Source: an uncultured Hungatella sp.
GTDB lineage: Bacteria > Bacillota > Clostridia > Lachnospirales > Lachnospiraceae
Length of the DNA stretch: 31,483 nucleotides
Direction of reading: 5' to 3'
NCBI GenBank assembly: GCA_910585645.1
Contig: CAJUFP010000051.1
Span: 1 to 31,483 of the forward strand
Positions 1 through 7,348 of this stretch are shown piece after piece. A model generated the notes under the pieces. The model did not search any database. It was not told the DNA's origin and saw only the letters and a program-made list of their open reading frames with translations. Position 1 is the first letter of the stretch; every line of letters begins with the position of its first letter. The position numbers were made by a program, and so were the translations under genes.

Positions 1-38
1 AAAGTGGTGGTTTCATGTAACTGGGGCTAGCCGTCGCG

Positions 39-512
39 CTAGCGACTTGGTACAAGTTTAACAAACAGTTCTTCCGTCTCCTTATCTGCCAAAAAGCTCC
101 CGTTCCAGATTCCCCTCCTTTTTATCATCCGGTATTGGACCACCTGCCGCCCGATTAAGACAATCGAGATCAACAAAGCAACAGCTACACTCGCATTCAT
201 GATCTTAGTCTTCTCCGAAATCCGCACGATCCCCTGATTTACGATAACCGCGTATTGGTATTCCCCACCTGCCTTCACCGGCATCTGATTATGAATTTCC
301 CGTATAAACGCAAAATGACTGCACAGGAATCTTTTTAATTGATACTTACACCGGGAAAACGGAATCAAATAAAACGCCATAGCCATCTTCAATATCCCAT
401 ATCTCCACCCTATAGAAAAATACCGTCTTGCCACAGGATATACTGCCAGATAAAAGACAAACACAACCGTCCCTGACAAAGACATCATAAAAAGAAGATT
501 TTGAAGCATCAT
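39..512 (-). pseudogene. Truncated M56/BlaR1-like membrane protein (N-terminal part)
   Basis: The 157-residue product resembles the N-terminal membrane part of M56/BlaR1-type sensor-peptidases. A hydrophobic helix lies at residues 5-25, a second weak one at about 38-52, and a clear one at about 105-122, followed by a basic segment. The zinc peptidase motif HExxH, which in the family lies beyond this point in a protein of roughly 300-600 residues, is absent. The frame stops at a TAG that falls inside a small hairpin (33-46), and bases 1-38 do not look like a continuation. The start ATG at 512 follows a purine-rich GGAGGAGAAAGGGGG stretch. No BlaI/MecI-type repressor gene is visible next to it, although family members are commonly paired with one. 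Either a mobile element or rearrangement cut the gene, or it is a short stand-alone membrane protein; I favour truncation. The family call rests on hydropathy and N-terminal resemblance only. Confidence 0.5.
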
Positions 513-645
513 TCGCTCCCGCCCCCTTTCTCCTCCATGAGTCCCGCTTCCTTCCCAGCCGCTTTCTCGTCTCTTCCGATCCCTTCGTATTCTCTCTCAT
601 TCCCTCATTATCATTAGACTGCTTTAATATACAATCTTGCACTTA

Positions 646-674
646 ATCATACACCGCATGGAAGATTTTGTCAA
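646..674 (-). promoter_or_regulatory. Promoter for the M56-like gene
   Basis: On the minus strand TTGACA (674-669), a 17-base spacer and TATGAT (651-646) form a near-consensus sigma-A promoter. It lies about 135 bases upstream of the M56-like start and is divergent from the aldo/keto reductase promoter. Confidence 0.6.
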
Positions 675-785
675 TAATATGAACTAAAGAAGCCTAATAT
701 AAGATCTCGCGCCCATACCCCCTCCCCCCTCGTTTCATTCATATCAACATCCTGACATTTTATCCCCACAAAGGGTATCCACAGC

Positions 786-814
786 TTGACAAATCCCCTC
801 AACCACTCTAAACT
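786..814 (+). promoter_or_regulatory. Promoter for the aldo/keto reductase gene
   Basis: TTGACA (786-791), a 17-base spacer and TAAACT (809-814) precede the AGGAGAGGAG ribosome binding site of the next gene. A TTG at 786 could be read as an in-frame start but falls inside this -35 box, which argues for the downstream ATG at 840. Between this promoter and the minus-strand one (675-785) I see no gene. Confidence 0.6.
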
Positions 815-839
815 AAAGAAAAGGAGAGGAGTGTCTGCT

Positions 840-1757
840 ATGAAATATCTGAAACTCGGCAACCTAAACGAACCCGTATCCGCCATCGGCGTAGGCTGTA
901 TGCGCATTGCCGGGATGACCAGCGACCAGCTGGACCGCTATGTACACACTGCCCTGGATCAGGGCATAAACTTTTTCGACCACGCGGATATCTACGCCTC
1001 CGGAAAAAGCGAGGAGATCTTCGGGGACCTTCTTTCACGGGAACCTTCCTTAAGAAATAGGATATTTCTCCAGTCCAAGTGCGCCATCCATGACTCCATG
1101 TACGATTTCTCAAAAGACTACATCCTAAGATCCGTAGACGGGATCCTGAAAAGGCTTAAGGTCTCTCACCTCGATTCCCTGCTGCTCCACCGGCCGGATG
1201 CCCTCATGGAGCCAAACGAGGTGGAAGACGCTTTTCAAACCCTGAAAAAAAGCGGAAAAGTCCTGAATTTCGGGGTATCTAATATGAACCGCTATCAGAT
1301 AGAATTTCTTGAGAATCAGCTGTCCGACGGCCTGGCTGTAAACCAGCTGCAGATGAGCGTTGCCCACACGCCCCTGATCGACGCCGGGATCAATGTAAAT
1401 ATGATGACAGACGCCGCCGTCATGCGGGACGGTGGGACCTTAGAATACTGCCGGATGAAAGACATGGTCATCCAGACCTGGTCCCCTCTGCAGAAAGGCT
1501 TCTTTGGCGGGACATTTATCGGAAGCGAGGACTACAAAGAATTAAACCAGGTTCTGGATGCCCTGGCCAAACAATACGGCGTCACAAGCGACGCCATAGC
1601 CTACGCCTGGCTTCTGCGTTATCCTGCCAAAATGCAGGTCATCATCGGCACCACTAACCCTGACCGCCTCAAACATGCCGCAAAAGCCGCGGAAGTAGAG
1701 TTGACAAGAAGTGAGTGGTATCAGGTGTACAGGGCTGCCGGTAATCAGCTTCCATAG
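840..1757 (+). CDS. Aldo/keto reductase, YdhF-like
   Basis: The 305-residue product is a cytosolic NAD(P)H-dependent oxidoreductase of the aldo/keto reductase superfamily, most like the YdhF/COG4989 group. The catalytic tetrad is recognisable: Asp47 and Tyr52 in FFDHADIYASG, Lys80 in QSK and His117 in LLHRPD. Further markers are KVLNFGVSN after the fifth strand and VIIGTTNPDRL near the C-terminus, which normally binds the cofactor phosphate. The start at 840 is chosen because AGGAGAGGAG sits just upstream and the protein then begins MKYLKLGN, as usual in the family; length is normal. It has its own promoter and no obvious operon partner. The physiological substrate cannot be told from sequence. 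Family assignment is firm. Confidence 0.93.
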   Translation: MKYLKLGNLNEPVSAIGVGCMRIAGMTSDQLDRYVHTALDQGINFFDHADIYASGKSEEIFGDLLSREPSLRNRIFLQSKCAIHDSMYDFSKDYILRSVDGILKRLKVSHLDSLLLHRPDALMEPNEVEDAFQTLKKSGKVLNFGVSNMNRYQIEFLENQLSDGLAVNQLQMSVAHTPLIDAGINVNMMTDAAVMRDGGTLEYCRMKDMVIQTWSPLQKGFFGGTFIGSEDYKELNQVLDALAKQYGVTSDAIAYAWLLRYPAKMQVIIGTTNPDRLKHAAKAAEVELTRSEWYQVYRAAGNQLP

Positions 1758-1852
1758 ATAACCTTTTCTTCCCTTTTTGGCTGTGAACCGGTTCTGTCTC
1801 TGGCGGCCGGACTGGAAACATTAGGAAATTATACTAAAAAATAAAAACAGTC

Positions 1853-1881
1853 TGTTAAAAAGGAAAGTTTTGAGTTATAAT
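1853..1881 (+). promoter_or_regulatory. Possible promoter of the chemotaxis receptor gene
   Basis: A perfect TATAAT lies at 1876-1881, with only a weak -35-like TGTTAA (1853-1858) at 17-base spacing. It would give a leader of about 150 bases before the start at 2041. No flagellar sigma-28 pattern is evident. Confidence 0.4.
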
Positions 1882-1913
1882 GAACAAAGAAATTTATTTA
1901 AGGGGGAGGTGAG

Positions 1914-2007
1914 GACATAGGAGAATATGTCTGAACGTAGTGTAATACAGTTACAAAGAGAGGGAGGCGGCAGTGGGTGAGCCTGAAAAATGCGTCCACT
2001 ATTTTTT
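1914..2007 (+). promoter_or_regulatory. Structured 5' leader with terminator-like hairpin (possible attenuator)
   Basis: The leader of the chemotaxis receptor gene holds three successive hairpins. They are GACATA/TATGTC (1914-1919 with 1926-1931), TGTAA/TTACA (1941-1945 with 1951-1955), and an 8-bp stem 1972-1979 with 1993-2000 (two G-U wobbles) followed by six T (2002-2007). The last looks like an intrinsic terminator placed about 35 bases before the start codon, as in riboswitch or attenuator control. I do not recognise a c-di-GMP-I, c-di-GMP-II or T-box consensus, so the ligand, if any, is unknown. Confidence 0.4.
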
Positions 2008-2040
2008 GAAGGTGAAATCTAACAAAGGAGAGTTTATGAA

Positions 2041-3849
2041 ATGTTAAATCAAATGATTAAGAACTTAAAAATCCGCAGCCGAATGCTCATATCCTATTTT
2101 ATTATTGTGCTTCTGCTGCTCGTTGTGGGTATTACATCCATCGTCATGCTCAATCAGTCAAGTCAAAGGCTGCAGAAGTTCTATGACATGCAGTTTCAAA
2201 CCGTATCGCTGGCCATGAATGCCCGCCGTACCGTATTCTCCGCCCGGGGCAATATCCTCTCCACCATTGTAGAGTACAGTGAAGAAGCCCATACCAACGC
2301 TCAGAGCGATTTCGACTACATCTACACCCTGGTAGATGAGCTAAAGGAGATTGAGCAGAAGATCGTCGGCTCGTCCGGAGGGTCCTCCCAGCTGACCGCA
2401 GTGGAGGAAAACCTAAACCAGGCCTCCAGCTACCTGCCCCAGATCCTGGATCTGGCCAAACAGCAGAAAGACGACGATGCGCTGGCGTTATACAAGTCTA
2501 ATTACAAGCCTTATATGGACTCCAGCCGCGACATTTTGACCAGTCTCTGTGAAACCGCCGAGACCAACGCTCTGGCCAGCGTGGAGGAGGGCGAACGGCA
2601 GGCCGGTATCGCGGACACCATCGTAATTGCCCTGATCGCGGTGGCAGTGGTGGTCAGCATCCTTCTGGCCCTCTTCATGAGCGACAGCGTGCGCAAGCCT
2701 GTGGAGGAGATGCGCCAGGTGGCGTCCCGGGTTTGCAAAGGCGACATGAATGTAGAGATTACATACCAGTCCCGGGATGAATTGGGAGAGATGGCGGATA
2801 ACATGCGCAGCATGACAGAAATTGTCAAGACCCTGATCGGCGACATCAACTACTGCATGGAAGAGCTGGCCCACGGCAACTTTACGGTAAAGAGCCGCAG
2901 CAGCGAGGCCTATATCGGCGATTACGCTGACATCCTAAAGGCCATGCGGGATATGAAGGCCTCCATGAGCGAGACTCTCTCCAAGATCGAGTCTGCCGCG
3001 GATCAGGTTAACGCCGGAGGCGAGCAGGTGTCCAGCGGCGCTCAGGCTCTGGCCCAGGGCGCTACTCAGCAGGCATCTTCCGTGGAGGAGTTGGCCGCCA
3101 CCATTCAGGAGGTCAGCCAGCAGGTGGAATCCACCGCTTCCCACGCCAGAACCGCCAAGAAAGAAAACGAGCAGTCCCACCAGCAGATCGGTGTGTGCTT
3201 CCATGATATGGAATCCCTCTTGAACGCCATGAACAAGATCGAAACACATTCCACCGAGATCAGCAAAGTGATCAAGACCATCGAGGACATCGCGTTCCAG
3301 ACCAATATCCTGGCGCTGAACGCCGCCGTAGAGGCTGCCCGCGCCGGCGCTGCCGGCAAAGGCTTTGCGGTGGTAGCCGACGAGGTGCGCAACCTGGCCA
3401 GCAAATCCGCGGAGGCATCCAAGAGCACTACAACCCTGATCGAAGGTACCGTGAAAGCAGTTAAGGAGGGACTTGATCTCTCCCATGAAACCAGCCAGGC
3501 CCTTCAGGTCGTGGTGGAAAGCTCCAAGAAGGTTCTGGACGCGGTAGGCCTGATCGCCGGAGCCGCTGAGGAGCAGACTGCCTCCATCTCCCAGATCGCC
3601 ATTGCTGTGGATCAGATCTCCAGCGTGGTCCAGACCAACTCCGCTACCTCCGAAGAGTCCGCCGCTGCCAGCGAGGAGCTTTCCAGCCAGGCCAATGTAC
3701 TCAAGGAATTGATCTCGCGGTTCCGTCTGGAGGACATCCAGGCTGTCGGCAGTACCGCTCCCAGTCCCAGAGCCAGTGTCAGCAGTTACTCCGCTCCACA
3801 GCACCAGGACTTTTCCGACAGCAGCTTTACAGACACATCCAAGTATTAA
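2041..3849 (+). CDS. Methyl-accepting chemotaxis protein
   Basis: The 602-residue transmembrane chemoreceptor should signal to CheA/CheW. The order is: TM1 at residues 16-37; an extracellular helical sensor of about 150 residues (four-helix-bundle type); TM2 at 189-213; HAMP at about 214-266; a second HAMP-like segment at about 268-318; then the long cytoplasmic coiled coil. The signalling tip is nearly canonical at 415-450, with key stretches IAFQTNILALNAAVEAARAG and GFAVVADEVRNLA. The C-terminus ends in a Ser/Pro-rich tail without a CheR-tethering NWETF-like pentapeptide. AAAGGAG lies 10 bases before the ATG. No che or flagellar genes are in the window, so this is an orphan receptor. The ligand is unknown. 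The neighbouring H2/redox operon is convergent and not co-transcribed. Confidence 0.95.
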   Translation: MLNQMIKNLKIRSRMLISYFIIVLLLLVVGITSIVMLNQSSQRLQKFYDMQFQTVSLAMNARRTVFSARGNILSTIVEYSEEAHTNAQSDFDYIYTLVDELKEIEQKIVGSSGGSSQLTAVEENLNQASSYLPQILDLAKQQKDDDALALYKSNYKPYMDSSRDILTSLCETAETNALASVEEGERQAGIADTIVIALIAVAVVVSILLALFMSDSVRKPVEEMRQVASRVCKGDMNVEITYQSRDELGEMADNMRSMTEIVKTLIGDINYCMEELAHGNFTVKSRSSEAYIGDYADILKAMRDMKASMSETLSKIESAADQVNAGGEQVSSGAQALAQGATQQASSVEELAATIQEVSQQVESTASHARTAKKENEQSHQQIGVCFHDMESLLNAMNKIETHSTEISKVIKTIEDIAFQTNILALNAAVEAARAGAAGKGFAVVADEVRNLASKSAEASKSTTTLIEGTVKAVKEGLDLSHETSQALQVVVESSKKVLDAVGLIAGAAEEQTASISQIAIAVDQISSVVQTNSATSEESAAASEELSSQANVLKELISRFRLEDIQAVGSTAPSPRASVSSYSAPQHQDFSDSSFTDTSKY

Positions 3850-3861
3850 ATTTACACAGGC

Positions 3862-3910
3862 AAGCGCCTCCTCCGGCTCTCTTCACCAAGAGCCGGAGGA
3901 GGCGCTTTTT
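3862..3910. terminator. Bidirectional terminator
   Basis: A perfect stem of about 18 bp (AGCGCCTCCTCCGGCTCT at 3863-3880 with its complement at 3889-3906) and an 8-base loop are followed by TTTTT on the plus strand. It lies between convergent genes and probably ends both the chemoreceptor transcript and the minus-strand redox operon, whose last stop codon is at 3910-3912. Confidence 0.85.
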
Positions 3911-4605
3911 CATTGTCCAAAGATCCGGACCAGCTCCTTTTCCGACAGCCCGTTCTCGATAGCCCTAAGCTTCCCCTCTCTAAGCACATACATCTTCGTG
4001 CAGGCTGACAGCTCCATCATCTCATGGGAGGTCAGCACCACAACTCCTCCCTCCCTCCGGTACTGCTCCAGATAGCCGCGGATATCCGCCTTGCACTCCA
4101 TATCAAGAGCCGCCCCGGGCTCGTCCATGATCAGCGCCTTTTTGCGGCCGCACAGCGCGCAGGCGATACTCACCCGCTTTTTCATACCTCCGGACAGTTT
4201 CTCCACGGTCCTGTTAAGCATGTCGCCCACCCCCAAAAAAGCTGCTGCCCCGGACTTCAGGTCCCGCTCCATGGCCTTCTTGTCTCCTCCGTACCACAAA
4301 AGCAGGTTGTCCCTCACTGTCAACTCCTCCATAAGCGGATTCTCCTGAGGCACATAAGCCACTGCCCTGACATGATCCCCAGGCCTTGTGGAGATCTCCT
4401 TTCCGTCCAGGCTTACCCGCCCTTTGTCCGCCTTCAGGGCCCCTGCCAGGATGGAGAGCAGCGTGGTCTTGCCGCACCCGTTGCTCCCCACGATGCCCAC
4501 GCACTCCCCCGGAGCCGCTGTCAGATCCACGCCTTTTAAGATCTCCCTCCTGTTGTAACGCTTGTAAATCCCTTCCGCTGCCAGCACAAACCTCACCTCC
4601 GCCAT
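3910..4605 (-). CDS. ABC transporter ATP-binding protein (lone ATPase)
   Basis: The 231-residue ABC ATPase has all its motifs: Walker A GSNGCGKTT (residues 40-48), Q-loop Gln87, signature LSGGMKKR (137-144), Walker B ALIMDEPG (157-164) and H-loop His194. It resembles the CcmA/drug-exporter type that normally works with a separate permease, yet no permease is adjacent. It is the last gene of the five-gene redox operon, 84 bases after the hydrogenase gene. The start is uncertain. The ATG at 4605 has a weak AAGGGA site held in a hairpin (4613-4641). The in-frame GTG at 4587, preceded by GGAGG at good spacing, would give a 225-residue protein beginning VLAAEGIY. What it exports or drives cannot be told. 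Confidence 0.85.
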   Translation of the reverse strand: MAEVRFVLAAEGIYKRYNRREILKGVDLTAAPGECVGIVGSNGCGKTTLLSILAGALKADKGRVSLDGKEISTRPGDHVRAVAYVPQENPLMEELTVRDNLLLWYGGDKKAMERDLKSGAAAFLGVGDMLNRTVEKLSGGMKKRVSIACALCGRKKALIMDEPGAALDMECKADIRGYLEQYRREGGVVVLTSHEMMELSACTKMYVLREGKLRAIENGLSEKELVRIFGQ

Positions 4606-4612
4606 AAAGTCA

Positions 4613-4641
4613 GTCCCTTCCTGCCTCTGGCCGGAAGGGAC
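4613..4641 (-). promoter_or_regulatory. Hairpin over the ribosome binding region of the ABC ATPase gene
   Basis: GTCCCTTCC (4613-4621) pairs perfectly with GGAAGGGAC (4633-4641). On the minus strand the second arm carries the GGAAGGGA that would serve as ribosome binding site for the ATG at 4605. There is no T tract, so a terminator is unlikely; it may limit translation of the upstream start. Confidence 0.3.
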
Positions 4642-4689
4642 CTTACCTTTCCCATATTCAAAGCGATTCTGCCTTCATCTGCCGGCGCC

Positions 4690-6141
4690 TTAACTCCGAT
4701 GCATATGCACCTTATCCGCTCCCAGCTTCTCAAGGTTTTCCAGCACATTCCTCTTGTCAGCCTGGCCGATAAGCGTATCCCTGGCCTTCTTTGCCTCCAT
4801 CTCGGCCTTGTGCTTGCTGGGACCGCCCACGCAGCCGCCTACACAGGCCATACCCTCGATGAAATCCGCCGGCAGCTTGCCAACCTTCATAAGCAGCAGC
4901 GCCTTCTTGCACTCCGCCGCCCCGTTGCACTTCATCACCTCAGGTTTGATATCCTCGCCCATCTCCTCAAAGCACTGGACCACAGCCGCAGTCACTCCGC
5001 CGCCGTTGCCAAACCGTTTGCCGAACACAGAGCTGTCCTGATAACTGTTCTCCTCAGGCTCCAGCTCCACATCCTTGGCCCGCATCATAGCCCGAACCTC
5101 GCCAAAGGTCAAGGCGTAATCCGCGTTGCCCTGGATATTCAGATCCAGTGTCTCGCTCTTCTTGGCAATGCAGGGCCCGATAAACACGGTGATCGTCCCA
5201 GGGTCCCGCTCCTTCACCAGCCTGGACACCGCGCACATAGGCGAAACCGTGGTGGACATATTGTCAAGAAGCGTCGGGAAATGCTGCCTGATCATATTGA
5301 CAAAAGCAGGACAGCAGGAGGTGGTCATCTTCTTCCCCTCCTTGTAAGCCTCGGCCCACTCAGCCGCCTCCGAGGCCGCCGTCATATCGCCGCCAAGACC
5401 CACTTCGATCATATCCGCGAACCCGATCTTCTTAAGGGCGGTTCTCCAGCTTGCCATGGTGATATCCGGCCCAAACTGCCCCTCCGTGGCAGGCGCCACC
5501 ATGGCCACCACCCGCTTCCCGGCATTGATCAGCCGGATGATATCCACCATAAAGGTCTTGGTCCCAATGGCCCCAAAGGGACAGCTGTGAACGCAGGCCC
5601 CGCACTGGATACACTTCTTCTCGTCAATAATACAGATACCATACTCATCATAGGTAATGGCATCCACCGGGCATACTTTTTTACAGGGCCGCTCCAGATG
5701 GGCGATGGCGCTGTAAGGACATGCCTGGGCGCACTTGCCGCACTCCCTGCACTTGGACGGGTCAATATGGGCTCTGGTGTCATCCATGGAAATAGCCCCG
5801 AAATTACAGGAGTTCTGACAGGCCTTTCCCATACACTTTCTGCAGTTGTCCGTCACCACGTAGGAGGCAATGGGACACTCCTCGCAGGCAGCCCCGATCA
5901 CCTGGACCACATTCATGGAATCTTTCCCTGACGGACACTTCCCCTCCGCCAGACGGACTCTCTGCCGGATAATCTCCCTCTCCTTATAGATACAGCACCG
6001 AAACTGGGCCTGAGGTCCCGGAATCATCTTGTAGGGCATTTCCTCCCTGCCCTCCTCCAGTTTTCCGTCCCACGCCAGCTTCGCCACCTCCCGCAGCACG
6101 TCATGCTTTACCTTCAAAATGGTTGCGTCATTTGTCACCAT
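4690..6141 (-). CDS. [FeFe] hydrogenase with ferredoxin domains (group B-like)
   Basis: The 483-residue protein should interconvert H2 and protons with ferredoxin-type electron transfer in the cytosol. The N-terminal part is rich in cysteines (CEECP at 86-90, C100/C103/C108/C112). It carries bacterial ferredoxin-type [4Fe-4S] motifs at C131-C134-C137-C141 and C177-C180-C183-C187. The H-cluster motifs are L1 TSCCPAF (274-280), L2 IGPCIAKKSE (321-330) and L3 MACVGGCVGG (431-440). L2 differs from the MPCxxKxxE of classical group A enzymes, and the whole pattern matches the group B enzymes of Clostridia. The start has GGAGGAG upstream, and the gene follows the phosphatase gene by 28 bases. No HydE/F/G maturases are in the window. 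The hydrogenase fold is certain; the direction and the group are inferred from motifs. Confidence 0.9.
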   Translation of the reverse strand: MVTNDATILKVKHDVLREVAKLAWDGKLEEGREEMPYKMIPGPQAQFRCCIYKEREIIRQRVRLAEGKCPSGKDSMNVVQVIGAACEECPIASYVVTDNCRKCMGKACQNSCNFGAISMDDTRAHIDPSKCRECGKCAQACPYSAIAHLERPCKKVCPVDAITYDEYGICIIDEKKCIQCGACVHSCPFGAIGTKTFMVDIIRLINAGKRVVAMVAPATEGQFGPDITMASWRTALKKIGFADMIEVGLGGDMTAASEAAEWAEAYKEGKKMTTSCCPAFVNMIRQHFPTLLDNMSTTVSPMCAVSRLVKERDPGTITVFIGPCIAKKSETLDLNIQGNADYALTFGEVRAMMRAKDVELEPEENSYQDSSVFGKRFGNGGGVTAAVVQCFEEMGEDIKPEVMKCNGAAECKKALLLMKVGKLPADFIEGMACVGGCVGGPSKHKAEMEAKKARDTLIGQADKRNVLENLEKLGADKVHMHRS

Positions 6142-6169
6142 AGCTCTCTCTCCTCCATTTCCTCCGCTT

Positions 6170-7348
6170 CTAGTAATAAGTCACTGTAACCGGTTTCCCC
6201 ATCTCCTCCAGGGTACTCCGAAGCTGTTCTACCAGATTCTGCCGAATGCCCAGATCAAAGGGCAGCCCCGGGTTCTGGTAAGCGCTGTTAATGGCCTTGC
6301 CCACAAACAGATGAATCTCCGTGCAGTCCTCAATGATCATCTTGGCCACCATGGACCCGCCGTTGGGCTTATCCAGCTCCTCAAAAAAATCTTCCGCCAC
6401 GCTCTCCTTCTTCACATACCGTCTGAGAAGCTGCAGCACCCGGTTCAGGGTCAGCACGCCCTCGGTCACCAGGTCTATGCCCTCCATAAAGGCAATGGGC
6501 GGAATCTCCGGGTCCACATAATCCAGGGAAACATCCAGAGGTTTCTTAAGCACTCTGGAAACAATGGTGGAACTGGTCCCCCCGCACACAATGGTCCTGG
6601 CGCTTGGGTCCCCCACAAAATCCGCCACCATCCGCTCATCATCATCCGCGTTGCTGGCAGGCCCTGTCATCAGATGTACCGGCTTGCTGTCAATGATGCG
6701 CATACAGGCCACCGTGGTATCGTCCCCGGGCCGGAACATATAAAGCTCATCGCAGGCATGGCAGATGGCCGTAGCCAGACGGATGGCGGACACGGTCTTT
6801 CCATACTCTTTTACCGCGTAGTCCGCGATATCCTCCCACAGCCACCCAAAATTCAGAAGCTGCCCTACCCCCGCGTGGATCGTCCCGTCGCTCATAAGCA
6901 CCAGGGCGTCGCCTTTCTTCACCCGGAAGCGGAACTCATTGATCTTCTTCCCGTCAATCTCCCGGATACTCTGGGGGATCTCCATCAGTTTCCCGTCCCG
7001 GATAAAAATACACCCCGGATTGTCAAACTCCACCAGGTAAGCGTCCCCGCTGTGAAACACCTGCAAAATACTGAATGTGGAGTAAGCCACCCCCCGCACC
7101 TGGCACACCGGAAGGGTCTCCACGATGGTGTCCACGCACTCGTCCAGGGTAGCGCCGTTTAAAAACATAGTTCCCAAAATCTTGCTGGTCAGGGTAGACA
7201 GGATGTTGGCCTTAACGCCGCTGCCCATACCATCTGCCAGAATCAAAATGTCAGAGTCAGCGGTCTTAAGGATCTCCACACTGTCCCCGCACAGAATCTC
7301 CGTAAATTTATTCAGGCTCTTATAAGCAACGTCAACCGTAACTCCCAT
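6170..7348 (-). CDS. SpoIIE/PP2C-type serine phosphatase
   Basis: The 392-residue protein has a PP2C-like SpoIIE phosphatase domain in its first about 220 residues. The metal-binding acids are visible in GDSVE (Asp22), ILADGMGSG (Asp39), MSDG (Asp154) and PGDDTT (Asp209/210). Residues 221-392 form a second domain I do not recognise, with VCGGTSS and several acidic helices. The ATG directly follows the stop of the PAS-hydrogenase gene (TAGATG), which implies translational coupling. Phosphatases next to sensor-type [FeFe] hydrogenases are known in Clostridia (group C3 in the Greening scheme, and as I recall the hfs cluster of Thermoanaerobacterium). The likely job is to relay a redox or H2 signal by dephosphorylating an unidentified partner, perhaps an anti-anti-sigma-like protein. 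Confidence 0.9.
   Translation of the reverse strand: MGVTVDVAYKSLNKFTEILCGDSVEILKTADSDILILADGMGSGVKANILSTLTSKILGTMFLNGATLDECVDTIVETLPVCQVRGVAYSTFSILQVFHSGDAYLVEFDNPGCIFIRDGKLMEIPQSIREIDGKKINEFRFRVKKGDALVLMSDGTIHAGVGQLLNFGWLWEDIADYAVKEYGKTVSAIRLATAICHACDELYMFRPGDDTTVACMRIIDSKPVHLMTGPASNADDDERMVADFVGDPSARTIVCGGTSSTIVSRVLKKPLDVSLDYVDPEIPPIAFMEGIDLVTEGVLTLNRVLQLLRRYVKKESVAEDFFEELDKPNGGSMVAKMIIEDCTEIHLFVGKAINSAYQNPGLPFDLGIRQNLVEQLRSTLEEMGKPVTVTYY

Noticed and set aside
346..642. Separate small basic protein or BlaI-type repressor upstream of the M56-like gene
   Set aside because: The frame begins around the transcription start, overlaps the M56 gene in another frame and shows no winged-helix pattern.
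786..839. N-terminal extension of the aldo/keto reductase starting at TTG 786
   Set aside because: The TTG is the -35 box of a good promoter, and the ribosome binding site and family alignment favour the ATG at 840.
1900..2030. c-di-GMP riboswitch or T-box before the chemoreceptor gene
   Set aside because: Neither the GEMM core nor the T-box sequence is present; only hairpins and a terminator can be supported.
2935..3804. Long open frame antisense to the chemoreceptor gene (289 codons)
   Set aside because: It is Gly/Leu/His-rich low-complexity translation produced by the codon bias of the sense gene; no ribosome binding site or family match.
4699..5931. Long open frame antisense to the group-B-like hydrogenase gene (410 codons)
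   Set aside because: The sense strand has full hydrogenase motifs; the antisense product is His/Leu/Arg-rich with no recognisable domain.
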